A DNA stretch of 64,000 nt from the NCBI RefSeq assembly GCF_902859935.1, contig NZ_CADIKI010000032.1, positions 1 through 64,000 of the forward strand, in the 5' to 3' direction. This document shows, one piece after another, positions 8,889 through 16,502 of this stretch. How positions within the stretch are numbered: the first letter of the stretch is position 1; every line of letters starts with the position of its first letter. The position numbers were made by a program, and so were the translations under genes. Source of the stretch: Paraburkholderia fynbosensis (GTDB taxonomy: Bacteria > Pseudomonadota > Gammaproteobacteria > Burkholderiales > Burkholderiaceae). The notes below the pieces were generated by a model. The model was not told the origin of the DNA and did no database searches. It saw only the letters and a program-made list of their open reading frames with translations.

Positions 8889-9188
8889 TTGCGACAGCAG
8901 ATGGACACTGTGTTTCCCGAACTGACGAACCAGAAGGAGGAGGCCAAACCAGCTCATGTGGACATGTCGATCGAGGCGGACGGCACCGTGCTGTGGAACG
9001 GCACCGCTGTCGACGACGCGGCGCTGCGCGTCAAGACCGTGCAGGCCGCGCAGGCGGATCCGCAGCCGGAACTGCATTTGAACGCGGACCGCAAGGTAGC
9101 GTACGAAAAGGTCGCCCAGGCGATGTCCGCCGCGAAGAGCGGCGGCCTCACCAAGCTCGGATTTGTCACGAATCCTGCGCGACGCTGA
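8889..9188 (+). pseudogene. ExbD/TolR periplasmic-domain fragment
   Basis: About 80 residues match the periplasmic C-terminal domain of ExbD: 'VDMSIEADGTVLWNGTAVDD', 'QPELHLNADRKVAYEKVAQA' and 'GGLTKLGFVTNP'. The cytoplasmic start and the single membrane helix with its essential Asp are missing, so energy transduction to TonB would be impossible. The fragment faces away from the COG0523 remnant, and both have lost their 5' parts. It may have been part of the same metal-uptake locus as the downstream feo genes. Confidence 0.78.
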
Positions 9189-9370
9189 ACAGAAGCGCAG
9201 GTGAAACGCAATCTGCGACAACACATCACGACGAGATGAAGAGCAACGTGGCGCGAAGGTCGATTCTTCGCGCCATCGTCGGCAACATGACCGCGTCCAG
9301 CTATCGGTTGTTGATTGGGGCGCTTGCCGCCGGCACCCAATTAGCTGCAACAGGCCGTACAAAGCCTTAT

Positions 9371-9389
9371 AATGAGAACGTTTCTCATT
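9371..9389. promoter_or_regulatory. Fur box overlapping a TATAAT -10 element, before feoA
   Basis: AATGAGAACGTTTCTCATT is an 8-base perfect inverted repeat with a 3-base centre. It matches the beta-proteobacterial Fur box form with GAGAA arms. It overlaps TATAAT at 9368-9373 and lies 17 bases before the feoA ATG. Repression of feoAB by Fe2+-Fur is strongly suggested. Confidence 0.85.
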
Positions 9390-9405
9390 TCAAAATATAA
9401 GCCAC

Positions 9406-9651
9406 ATGCGCTTGTCCGAACTTGCCAAAGGTGCCGCCGCGCTCGTCGAGAGCGTCCAGGACGTTCACGATGCCGATGCGATCGCACAGCGTCTACGCGA
9501 TCTCGGCTTCGTGCCGGGCGAGCCCGTACGCGTCGTGGCCGCTGGCCCGTGGGGCGCCGACCCGATCCTGATTCAGATCGGCTCCACCCGCTTCGCCTTG
9601 CGACGTGCTGAAGCTAACCGGGTCAATGTGCGCGAGGCAGACCGTTCATGA
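9406..9651 (+). CDS. feoA: ferrous iron transport protein A
   Basis: An 81-residue SH3-like FeoA protein with 'MRLSELAKGAAALVESVQ', 'RLRDLGFVPGEPVRVVAAGP' and 'IGSTRFALRRAEANRVNV'. Family length is about 75-85 residues. FeoA is cytosolic and is needed for FeoB activity. Its stop overlaps the feoB start by 4 bases (ATGA), so translation is coupled. The Fur box directly upstream points to induction under iron limitation. Confidence 0.95.
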   Translation: MRLSELAKGAAALVESVQDVHDADAIAQRLRDLGFVPGEPVRVVAAGPWGADPILIQIGSTRFALRRAEANRVNVREADRS

Positions 9652-11498
9652 GTGCCGGCAATTTGCGCGTCGCCCTCGTCGGCAATCCAAACTGCGGTAA
9701 GACCGCGCTCTTCAACCAGTTGACCGGCGGTCGCCAGAAAGTCGCCAACTACGCTGGCGTTACGGTCGAGCGTAAGGAGGGGCGCTTCACCGCGCCGTCG
9801 GGACGACACGTCCAGTTGCTCGATCTGCCAGGTGCGTACAGCTTCGAATCGACGAGCCCCGACGAGCGTGTCACTCGTGACGTGCTGCTGGGCCAATATC
9901 CGGGCGAAGCGATTCCCGATCTGATCGTGTGCGTGGCCGACGCGACCAATCTGCGTCTGCATCTGCGCTTCGTGCTCGAGGTCAAACGGCTGGGACGGCC
10001 AGTCGTACTGGCGCTGAACATGATGGATGCAGCAGCCAGGCGCGGTATAGAGATCAATGCTCCCGAACTCGAACGTCGGCTCGGGGTGCGGATCGTGCAG
10101 ACGATTGCCGTACAGCGCGGCGGCGCCCGCTCGCTGATCGAGCTGATCGACCTCGTCGACGCACAGATGACGCCGACGCGAGCCGCGCCGGCCGATACCC
10201 AGCAGCGCAATAGCGACCTGCACGCTGAAGTGCGCGCCCTCCTGGCTGCAGCGGTGACAATGCCACGTGCAACCGATGCGCGCGACGACGCAATCGACCG
10301 CTGGGCATTGCATCCCGTCTTCGGTCTCGCCATCCTGGCGTTGGTCATGTTTCTTGTGTTTCAGGCGGTCTACTCGGTAGGCAAGCCGATGACCGATGCG
10401 ATCGGTGACGGTTTCACGTGGCTTGGCACGATAGCTGGAACCTGGTTACCCGACGGTCCGTTGCGCAGTCTTGTCACCGACGGTTTGCTTGGCGGTCTGG
10501 GCACTGTGCTCGGCTTTCTACCAGAAATTCTCGTGCTCTTTCTGTTCATTCTGATTCTGGAGGAGTCGGGCTATCTGCCCCGCGCGGCGTTCCTGCTCGA
10601 TCGAATGATGGTTTCGGTGGGACTCACCGGGCGCTCATTTATCCCGCTCCTGTCCAGCTTTGCCTGCGCGATTCCAGGCATCATGGGCACGCGCAGTATC
10701 ACCGATCCGCGCGATCGTCTGGCGACCATACTCGTTGCGCCTTTGATGACCTGTTCGGCCCGCCTGCCGGTTTACGCGCTTCTGATCGGTGCGTTCATTC
10801 CGACCTATCGTGTTTTGGGTATTTTCAACCTGCAGGGGCTCGTGCTGTTCGCGCTGTACATTGCGGGCATTGCCGGCGCAATGGCGGTGGGCTGGGTGCT
10901 CAAGCGCCTGCGCCGCGATCACGGCGAGCATGCGCTGCTCATGGAACTGCCCTCCTATCGACTGCCTAAAGCGCGAGATATCGCCATCGGGTTGTGGGAA
11001 CGTGGCAGCATCTTTCTGAAGCGGCTGACCGGCGTGATCCTGGCGCTGACGGTGCTGATGTGGTTTATCTCGACGTTTCCCTCGCCGCCAGTGGGTGCCA
11101 CCGGCCCTGCGATCGACTACACATTCGCCGGTTATATCGGCCACGGCCTGCAGTACATCTTCGCGCCGCTGGGATTCAACTGGCAGATCAGCCTGTCGCT
11201 GATCCCCGCCTTCGCCGCGCGCGAAACGGCAGTCGCCGCGCTCGCCACGGTTTACGCAGTAGGCGGAGATGCCGATACAGTTGGTCTGGGGCACGCACTC
11301 GCCGCCAACTTTTCTCTTGCAAGCGCGCTGTCGCTGCTTGTGTGGTTTGCGTTTGCACCACAGTGCATGTCGACGCTGGCGGTCATTCGTCGCGAAACGC
11401 GCTCATGGCGTAATGTGGCGATTTCGTTTGGCTACATGTTCGTTCTCGCCTACGCCGCGTCGTTGCTCACCTACCAGATATCGAGGTGGTTGACGTGA
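9648..11498 (+). CDS. feoB: ferrous iron transporter B
   Basis: A 616-residue inner-membrane Fe2+ transporter with an N-terminal G protein. G1 is 'GNPNCGKT' (residues 12-19), G3 'DLPGAYSF' (about 58-65) and G4 'NMMD' (about 124-127). A multi-helix membrane part follows from about residue 220, with Gate motifs visible as 'SFACAIPGIMGTR' and 'IPAFAARETAVAALATVYA'. It is shorter than E. coli FeoB (773) but matches the short form common in Burkholderiaceae. It lies between feoA and a DUF6587 gene in one operon. Confidence 0.96.
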   Translation: MSAGNLRVALVGNPNCGKTALFNQLTGGRQKVANYAGVTVERKEGRFTAPSGRHVQLLDLPGAYSFESTSPDERVTRDVLLGQYPGEAIPDLIVCVADATNLRLHLRFVLEVKRLGRPVVLALNMMDAAARRGIEINAPELERRLGVRIVQTIAVQRGGARSLIELIDLVDAQMTPTRAAPADTQQRNSDLHAEVRALLAAAVTMPRATDARDDAIDRWALHPVFGLAILALVMFLVFQAVYSVGKPMTDAIGDGFTWLGTIAGTWLPDGPLRSLVTDGLLGGLGTVLGFLPEILVLFLFILILEESGYLPRAAFLLDRMMVSVGLTGRSFIPLLSSFACAIPGIMGTRSITDPRDRLATILVAPLMTCSARLPVYALLIGAFIPTYRVLGIFNLQGLVLFALYIAGIAGAMAVGWVLKRLRRDHGEHALLMELPSYRLPKARDIAIGLWERGSIFLKRLTGVILALTVLMWFISTFPSPPVGATGPAIDYTFAGYIGHGLQYIFAPLGFNWQISLSLIPAFAARETAVAALATVYAVGGDADTVGLGHALAANFSLASALSLLVWFAFAPQCMSTLAVIRRETRSWRNVAISFGYMFVLAYAASLLTYQISRWLT

Positions 11499-11821
11499 GC
11501 CTGAGTCTCGACGTTCAGTACATGGTCGTTGCAGTGCTGGTTGTGCTCAGTGCGCTCTACACTTTGCGCAAACTCGCTCCACAGCTGACCACTCGGTGCC
11601 AGGCAACGATTGCAGCCACGCTGCTGCAACCCGGTGGCGGGCGAGCAGCGCGGGCTTTGGGCCGATGGCTGCAGCCGAGCCAGGCGACTGGGAACTGCGG
11701 CGATGGATGCGATGCCTGCGGTAGCTGCGGCACACCGCAGGCGCCCCGAGGAGGTGCGGAAGAGCGCCCGCTGGAGTTTCGACCGCGACAGAATTCGAGC
11801 GACGGTGGCATGCGGCACTGA
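11495..11821 (+). CDS. FeoC-like small membrane protein (DUF6587 type)
   Basis: Start chosen at the GTG at 11495 because it overlaps the feoB stop (GTGA). The 108-residue protein has one membrane segment at about residues 8-24 ('QYMVVAVLVVLSALYTL') and a cysteine cluster 'CGDGCDACGSC' near residue 68. Its position after feoB and the cysteine cluster suit a role in the Feo complex, possibly iron or redox sensing, as proposed for FeoC proteins, but it is not homologous to the winged-helix FeoC of enterobacteria. Confidence 0.8.
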   Translation: MSLSLDVQYMVVAVLVVLSALYTLRKLAPQLTTRCQATIAATLLQPGGGRAARALGRWLQPSQATGNCGDGCDACGSCGTPQAPRGGAEERPLEFRPRQNSSDGGMRH

Positions 11822-11860
11822 CACCGCGCGCACCGTCGACCGGGCAAGGCCACCTCCCAC

Positions 11861-11885
11861 GCGCCAGGCGCCAGGCGCCAGGCGC
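11861..11885. repeat. short GC-rich tandem repeat (GCGCCAG x3)
   Basis: Three and a half copies of the 7-mer GCGCCAG lie in the gap after the feo operon. Just beyond it (about 11895-11965, minus strand) a frame reading 'ERHLFELLDAEKAAVDSLL' may be a scrap of a regulator; too short to name. Confidence 0.6.
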
Positions 11886-12034
11886 AGATTACCTCGGTCT
11901 CGCAGCAAGGAATCGACGGCAGCCTTTTCCGCATCGAGCAGTTCGAACAGGTGCCTCTCGGCGGCATCACCTTATAGCCTTGCAGTGCGTACTGCAGACG
12001 GACCGCATTGCCTTGCGCGATACGCGGCGCCCAT

Positions 12035-12432
12035 TCAGCCCTGCGCCCAGTTCAGGCGCACCGCGGCACTCACTGGTTCGACTTTCTCTGCTACACGCCT
12101 GATGACCGGCGCCTCAGCGCGCGTTGGCGCATCAGACCTCGCGCGCTCGATCGACTCAAGTGCCCGCGCTGCGGTTTGACCGTTGTTCATCCGGATTTGC
12201 AGGCTGTAGTAAGCCGCAATGTTGACGATGTCAGTGTCGGACAAGGGTCTCGCCATCGCAGTCATCGTGGGGTCCTGCCGTTGTTGCCCCTCACGATAGG
12301 CATGCAAAGCCTTCTCGAGATAGGCACTATCCTGCCGCCGAGATGCGGCACACGCGCAATCTTTGAAATTCCTTCGGGCGAGTGACAGGCGAAGCATACC
12401 GCCGCACGCTGCTTGCCCGTCAGCCAAATGGA
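12035..12432 (-). pseudogene. class I cytochrome c relic, frameshifted
   Basis: One minus-strand frame gives the heme-binding start 'AAVCFACHSPEGISKIARVP' (about 12345-12405). The next frame continues 'QDSAYLEKALHAYREGQQRQ' and 'MTAMARPLSDTDIVNIAAYY', the distal Met region of a c-553-like cytochrome. A single missing base near 12335 splits them. No signal peptide is found upstream of the heme motif, so export would also fail. It lies divergent from the bufferin operon. Confidence 0.72.
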
Positions 12433-12491
12433 AGCTTGAATCGTTAGTCTTCTATCATTTAACTAACCGTCCCTCATCCAGGATGGAAATC

Positions 12492-12755
12492 ATGAACTCA
12501 AAAATCAGCCGCCCCGCACTCGTCGCCGCCGCGCTCGCTAGCCTGGCAGTCGCAGGCGTCACCTCGGCACAGGCCGCGGAGAAAGTGGCGTGTTACGGCA
12601 TCGCCAAGGCTGGCCAGAACGACTGCGCGAGCAAAACGGGTGTGCACGGCTGTGCCGGCGAAGCAAAAGTCGACAACGACAAAGGCGACTTCAAGAACGT
12701 CCCGGCGGGCACCTGCAAGAAAATGGGCGGCAGGACCGACAAGCACACCTCGTAA
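12492..12755 (+). CDS. bufA1: bufferin precursor, BufA1 (DUF2282) family
   Basis: Start chosen at 12492, the ATG that directly precedes a signal peptide (residues 1-28, 'ALVAAALASLAVAGVTSAQA'). The 87-residue precursor has four cysteines (34, 45, 54, 75) and 'GVHGCAGEAKVDNDKGDF', the DUF2282 signature. In characterised members a DUF692 enzyme converts cysteines to 5-thiooxazoles, and the exported product binds copper and protects against it. The DUF692 and DUF2063 genes follow immediately. A copper-buffering role is inferred from family and context. Confidence 0.9.
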   Translation: MNSKISRPALVAAALASLAVAGVTSAQAAEKVACYGIAKAGQNDCASKTGVHGCAGEAKVDNDKGDFKNVPAGTCKKMGGRTDKHTS

Positions 12756-12781
12756 GCCATTGCCCCTGCGCTGGACGAATC

Positions 12782-13687
12782 GTGTTTCGAAGCAGATCCC
12801 CAAACCCGTCCGCATCCGCGCCACGAGGCGTAGGCATCGGGTTGCGTCACGCGCACTACCGTGACTTTCTCGACGGCGTGCCGCCGACCGACTGGGTCGA
12901 AGTACACAGCGAAAACTATTTCGGCGACGGCGGCTTCGATCTGCATGTGCTCGAAACCGTGCGTCGCGATCTACCGGTCAGCTTGCACGGCGTAGGTCTA
13001 GGGCTCGGTTCGGCAAGGCCGCTCGACCTTGCTCACGTCGCCAGACTGAAACGCCTCATCGAGCGGATCGAGCCCGCGGTCGTTTCAGAGCATCTGTGCT
13101 GGGGCGCGACGTCGGCAGGTCATCTCAACGATCTTCTACCCATGCCTCTCACCAGCGAGGCGCTAACGCTGCTCGCTTCGCGCGTCGCCGAATTGCAGGA
13201 CGCACTGGGGCGGCCGGTTCTCCTGGAAAACGTCTCAACCTACGTGCGCTTTTGCGACGATCAGTACGGCGAGACAGCCTTTCTTGCAGAGTTGGTCTCT
13301 CGCACCGGTTGCAGTGTGCTGCTCGACGTGAACAACCTCTACGTCAACCAGTGCAACCATGGAGAGGACGCCATTGAGGCCATGAACGCGCTGGCGGTCG
13401 GGACGATCGGCGAGCTTCATCTTGCTGGCCACGGGGTGACCGATGTCGCGGTCATCGACGATCATGGCTCACATGTCACGAGCGAAGTCTGGGCACTTTA
13501 CGAGTACGCACTGCAGCGGTTCGGTAACGTCCCGACACTGATCGAATGGGACACCCATCTTCCCTCGCTCAACGAGTTGCTCGAAGATGCGAACCGGGCA
13601 CGCGGCATTCAGGCCGCGCTGCCTTGCGCGCCTTCTCTGCATGGCGATTCGATCGAATCGGATACTGGCCGTGCCGAGGCCTATTGA
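12782..13687 (+). CDS. bufB: MNIO-type (DUF692) bufferin maturase
   Basis: Start taken at GTG 12782, about 10 codons before the conserved 'GVGIGLRHAHY'; the frame is open far upstream through bufA1 in another frame, so the N-terminus is uncertain. The protein is about 301 residues, a TIM-barrel multinuclear non-heme iron enzyme: 'WVEVHSENYFGDGG', 'LHGVGLGLGS', 'VSEHLCWG', 'LLENVSTYV', 'LLDVNNLYVNQCNHG', 'GELHLAGHG' and 'LIEWD' supply the His, Asp, Asn and Glu ligands. It modifies cysteines of the BufA1 precursor in the cytoplasm before export. Confidence 0.92.
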   Translation: MFRSRSPNPSASAPRGVGIGLRHAHYRDFLDGVPPTDWVEVHSENYFGDGGFDLHVLETVRRDLPVSLHGVGLGLGSARPLDLAHVARLKRLIERIEPAVVSEHLCWGATSAGHLNDLLPMPLTSEALTLLASRVAELQDALGRPVLLENVSTYVRFCDDQYGETAFLAELVSRTGCSVLLDVNNLYVNQCNHGEDAIEAMNALAVGTIGELHLAGHGVTDVAVIDDHGSHVTSEVWALYEYALQRFGNVPTLIEWDTHLPSLNELLEDANRARGIQAALPCAPSLHGDSIESDTGRAEAY

Positions 13688-14435
13688 ATCGCTGCAGCGC
13701 GAGTTTGCCCAGGCGCTGGAGGCCTACGGGCGCCCGCCCGCCCTCTCCGGCGGGCACGCTTCGCAACGCGAGCGCATCGATCTGTATCGCAGCAGCGTTC
13801 GCAGCCATCGGCGCACAGCACTCGCCAGCGCCTATCCTGTCCTGCTCGCGCTGGTCGGCGATGCCTACTTCGATGCCCTATCGGTTGCCTACGCGCGAGC
13901 GCATCCTTCGTCAGACGGCGATCTCAACAGCTTTGGCGCAGCATTACCGGTCTTCGTCGAAACGTACGAACAGGACGCCCGATTTCGCTATTTCGCCGAC
14001 CTCGCGCGCCTCGAGTGGTCGCTGCACAAAGCTTACTTCGCCGCGGACCCTCAGGCACTCACGGCGCAGCAGTGGACGGCCATCCACCCGGACGATCTGC
14101 TCGGTGCACGACTCGCCGTGCATCCGGCCTGCGCGCCGATGTCGTCGCGCTTCGCGATCGCCGACATCTGGACTGCGCATCGACCGGGTGGCGTCTTTCC
14201 CCCCAGCCTCGAATCGCCGACCCACGTCCTTGTCGTGCGCCCACTATGGCGCCCGGAAATACGCGTCCAAAGCGCCGCTGCGCATGCTGCGTTTGTCAGC
14301 TTGCTCGACGGAGCAAGATTGAACGATGCACTCGGGGCGGCGTTCGACATCGATGCCGAATTCGATTTCATCGCGCAGTGGCGCGTCTGGATCGAGGCCA
14401 ACGCGATTACGGGCCTCGCCGTCGAATCGCCATAG
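13641..14435 (+). CDS. bufC: DUF2063-family bufferin-operon partner (BufC-like)
   Basis: Start set at ATG 13641, giving 264 residues and a 47-base overlap with the maturase gene. The DUF2063 DNA-binding-like N-terminal domain spans about residues 12-105, with 'LQREFAQAL', 'RIDLYRSSVRSHRRTALASA' and 'YPVLLALVGDAYFDALSVAYA'. The C-terminal part resembles the RiPP recognition and partner region. DUF692-DUF2063 pairs act together, the DUF2063 protein helping to present the precursor. No separate promoter is visible, so it is cotranscribed with bufA1 and bufB. Confidence 0.88.
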   Translation: MAIRSNRILAVPRPIESLQREFAQALEAYGRPPALSGGHASQRERIDLYRSSVRSHRRTALASAYPVLLALVGDAYFDALSVAYARAHPSSDGDLNSFGAALPVFVETYEQDARFRYFADLARLEWSLHKAYFAADPQALTAQQWTAIHPDDLLGARLAVHPACAPMSSRFAIADIWTAHRPGGVFPPSLESPTHVLVVRPLWRPEIRVQSAAAHAAFVSLLDGARLNDALGAAFDIDAEFDFIAQWRVWIEANAITGLAVESP

Positions 14436-14474
14436 CTCCGCCGCATGTCGACAGCACTAATCGACACGGGTATA

Positions 14475-14592
14475 AGCTTTTCAGGTACCCCCGTTGAAGC
14501 GGGAAGCCGGTAAGGATCCGGCACGGTCGCGCCACTGTAATCAGTTGAAAGCACATCACAGCCCAGACTGAAAGTCAGACCTCGCTTTTTCA
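14475..14592 (+). ncRNA. cobalamin riboswitch
   Basis: The core is clear: 'GAAGCGGGAAGCCGGT' and 'AGGATCCGGCACGGTCGC', then the B12 box GCCACTGTAA (14531-14540), and after a variable arm 'GAAAGTCAGACCT' (14570-14583), the 3' closing strand. It lies about 45 bases before the start of a decayed nickel/cobalt transporter. In Burkholderiaceae such switches repress cobalt uptake and corrin transport genes when adenosylcobalamin is present. The aptamer looks intact although its target gene is not. Confidence 0.9.
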
Positions 14593-14636
14593 TCGTTCAA
14601 TCTCGTTCGGGACGCGTCATCCCACGGGGCAAGTTC

Positions 14637-15340
14637 ATGATTTTCCGGTTAAAGCAGATTTTCGGTGATTCGAGTTCGCGCATTCGAACCCGCCTTTGCC
14701 GCATTTATGGCGTACTGATCGTCACTAACCTACTTGCCTGGGTTTAGGCGCTCGTGGCGTTCCGCCACCACCCTGTTTGCTGGGTACTGCGTTGCTTGCC
14801 TATGGCTTCGGCCTGCGTCATGCCGTCGACGCCGACCATATCGCCGCGATCGACAATGTGACTCGCAAGCTGATGCAGGAGCAGAAGCGGCCCGTCACGG
14901 TCGGCTTTTTCTTCTCGCTCGGGCATTCGACAGTCGTGGTATTGGCTTCTCTCGCGGTCGCCATCACCACGTCCGCCATGCAGGGACGCTTTGACCAATA
15001 CAAGGAAGTCGGCGGAGTGCTCCGTACGCTGGTCTCCTCTCTGTTCCTGTTCGCCATTGCCCTGATGAATCTGATCATTCTGAAGTCGATTTATCAGGCG
15101 TGGCGCAAGGTGAAAAACGGCGGGCGCCATGTCGATGACGATTTCGACATGCTGCTCGCCAATCGTGGCTTCTTCTCGCGCCTCTTCAAGCCGCTGTTCC
15201 GGGATGATCACGCACAGCTGGCGCATGTACCCCTTGGGCTCACTCAGCTATCTGATCATCGGTGTCTTTGTGCTCAGTTGGGCCGCCTCGGCCATGATAG
15301 ATGGGTGCGCCGTGAGATCCGGCTCCGCTGCGGGCTAATC
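14637..15340 (+). pseudogene. NiCoT-family (HoxN/NixA type) nickel/cobalt transporter relic
   Basis: Starts 'MIFRLKQIFGDSSSRIRTR' but has an in-frame TAG at 14745. A shift near 14778 then restores the family: 'GFGLRHAVDADHIAAIDNVT' carries the HX4DH motif of the metal path, followed by 'FFFSLGHSTVVVLASLAVA'. A second shift near 15210 leads to 'THSWRMYPLG', after which the central 'FGLGFDTATE' helix block is missing and only the last helix ('YLIIGVFVLSWAASAMI') remains. With three lesions it cannot transport. The cobalamin riboswitch upstream identifies it as a former cobalt transporter for B12 synthesis. Confidence 0.85.
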
Positions 15341-15397
15341 AAATAGCGACTAGCTATTCACTGAAATAATCGTAAACCCGAGCAAAATGTCGGGGCC

Positions 15398-15736
15398 ATG
15401 AACCGATTACGCCACCTGCTGACGCAGCACGCACCAGGACGCTGGATCTCGTATCTGGGCCTTCTCGTGCTTGCGCTGCGTCTGCTGCTTCCCACAGGAA
15501 TAATGCTCGATACGGGCACGGCGGGTGAGAAGTCGGGCCTCGTGATTTGCAGCGGCCATGGGGGTCCGGCGGCACGCCTATCTGCTGCCTACGTCAGGTG
15601 CGTTAGGCACGAGCGGGGCTCGATTCGATCCCGCCCCGCTCGTGCCGCGGCCGGGCGATCAGCCATATCGCTACTCTCCCGGCCACGCTTAGGACTCCAA
15701 CCTCCTCGTCCTGGCGGCAACACCTTCGCCGATTGA
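15398..15736 (+). CDS. DUF2946-like membrane protein, probably truncated
   Basis: The first 55 residues look like DUF2946: a membrane helix 'WISYLGLLVLALRLLLPTGI' followed by 'LVICSGHGG', the short cysteine/histidine motif of this family. Beyond residue 60 the sequence becomes arginine-rich and loses similarity, so a frameshift near 15570 is likely. DUF2946 genes often sit with cobalamin- or copper-related transport genes, here between a NiCoT relic and a TonB-receptor relic under the same riboswitch. Confidence 0.55.
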   Translation: MNRLRHLLTQHAPGRWISYLGLLVLALRLLLPTGIMLDTGTAGEKSGLVICSGHGGPAARLSAAYVRCVRHERGSIRSRPARAAAGRSAISLLSRPRLGLQPPRPGGNTFAD

Positions 15737-15791
15737 TAACCGAGCGGCCTTGATGCCGCCATCTACGCGCATATCCACGCGTCGTCCAAAC

Positions 15792-16115
15792 ATGATCCGC
15801 AAACTCACGCTTTTCGCTGCCGCATCGCTCAGTACTTTCCAATCGGTCGCCCACGCCCAGGAGGCGAATAAGGACGCATCCGCCAGCACCTTGCCCGCCG
15901 TTAGATAAGCGCGCAGAAAGCCACCGAAATCACACGCCCGCTGGAAACCGGATCACATCTCGGCTTGAGTTCGCTCGAAACACTGGGGAGCATCGAACAG
16001 ATCGACCGGGCCACCCTCGTGGAGCGCGGCGACGCGAGCATCGTCGACGCAGTCAGCCGGGCGACGGGAGCGCCATACCCCGAACCACCCCGCGGATCGT
16101 CTAAACTGCAGAATG
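15792..16115 (+). pseudogene. TonB-dependent receptor, N-terminal fragment
   Basis: A signal peptide 'MIRKLTLFAAASLSTFQSVA' starts at 15792 and the frame ends at a TAA (15906-15908). The next frame gives the start of the plug domain: 'TRPLETGSHLGLSSLET', 'SIEQIDRATLVERGDASIVD' and 'AVSRATG'. The rest of the plug and the whole barrel are gone. Given the riboswitch and the NiCoT relic upstream, the receptor probably took up cobalt or a corrinoid, but siderophore receptors have the same plug motif. Confidence 0.7.
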
Positions 16116-16149
16116 ACGAACAGGCCATTCCCGCTCGGCTACCCCCGCC

Positions 16150-16419
16150 ATGGCGCACATCTTCTTCGCTGCTTCGATTCAACGGCATATCGCAACGCCC
16201 GAGCGCGAGATCGACGCGCGCACGCTCGGTGAAGGACTGGAGGCCGTCTTCGCCGCGCAACCTCGACTGCGCGGCTACATCCTCGACGATCAGGGCTCAC
16301 TGCGAAGGCATCTCGCCGTGTTTGTCGACGGTCGGCCGGTGCGCGACCGACAACATCTGTCCGATGCGCTCGTTGATGAAAGCCGGGTTTACGTCATACA
16401 GGCGTTGTCGGGCGGATAA
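16150..16419 (+). CDS. MoaD/ThiS-like beta-grasp protein
   Basis: An 89-residue beta-grasp protein with the diagnostic 'LGEGLEAVFAAQPRLRGYIL' helix, 'RRHLAVFVDGRPV' and a C-terminal 'VYVIQALSGG'. The terminal Gly-Gly is what sulfur-carrier proteins need for activation by E1-like enzymes. No E1 enzyme or molybdopterin gene is nearby. It lies 83 bases before a BNR-repeat protein, a pairing that suggests a shared but unknown function. A sulfur-carrier role is inferred, not shown. Confidence 0.85.
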   Translation: MAHIFFAASIQRHIATPEREIDARTLGEGLEAVFAAQPRLRGYILDDQGSLRRHLAVFVDGRPVRDRQHLSDALVDESRVYVIQALSGG

Positions 16420-16502
16420 GAAGGTTCCACTCTTACTCGAGCTTTGCATGGGACCAGAGTGAGCGCTAAAGCGCCAACTCTGGCCGACAGGAGACACTCC
16501 AC

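Noticed and set aside
11861..11885. possible CRISPR-like or regulatory array at the GCGCCAG repeats
   Set aside because: Contiguous 7-mers without spacers; a simple tandem repeat.
15965..16462. 165-codon frame spanning the TonB receptor relic into the MoaD-like gene
   Set aside because: Only its first 45 residues are receptor-like; the remainder runs out of frame through the MoaD-like gene.
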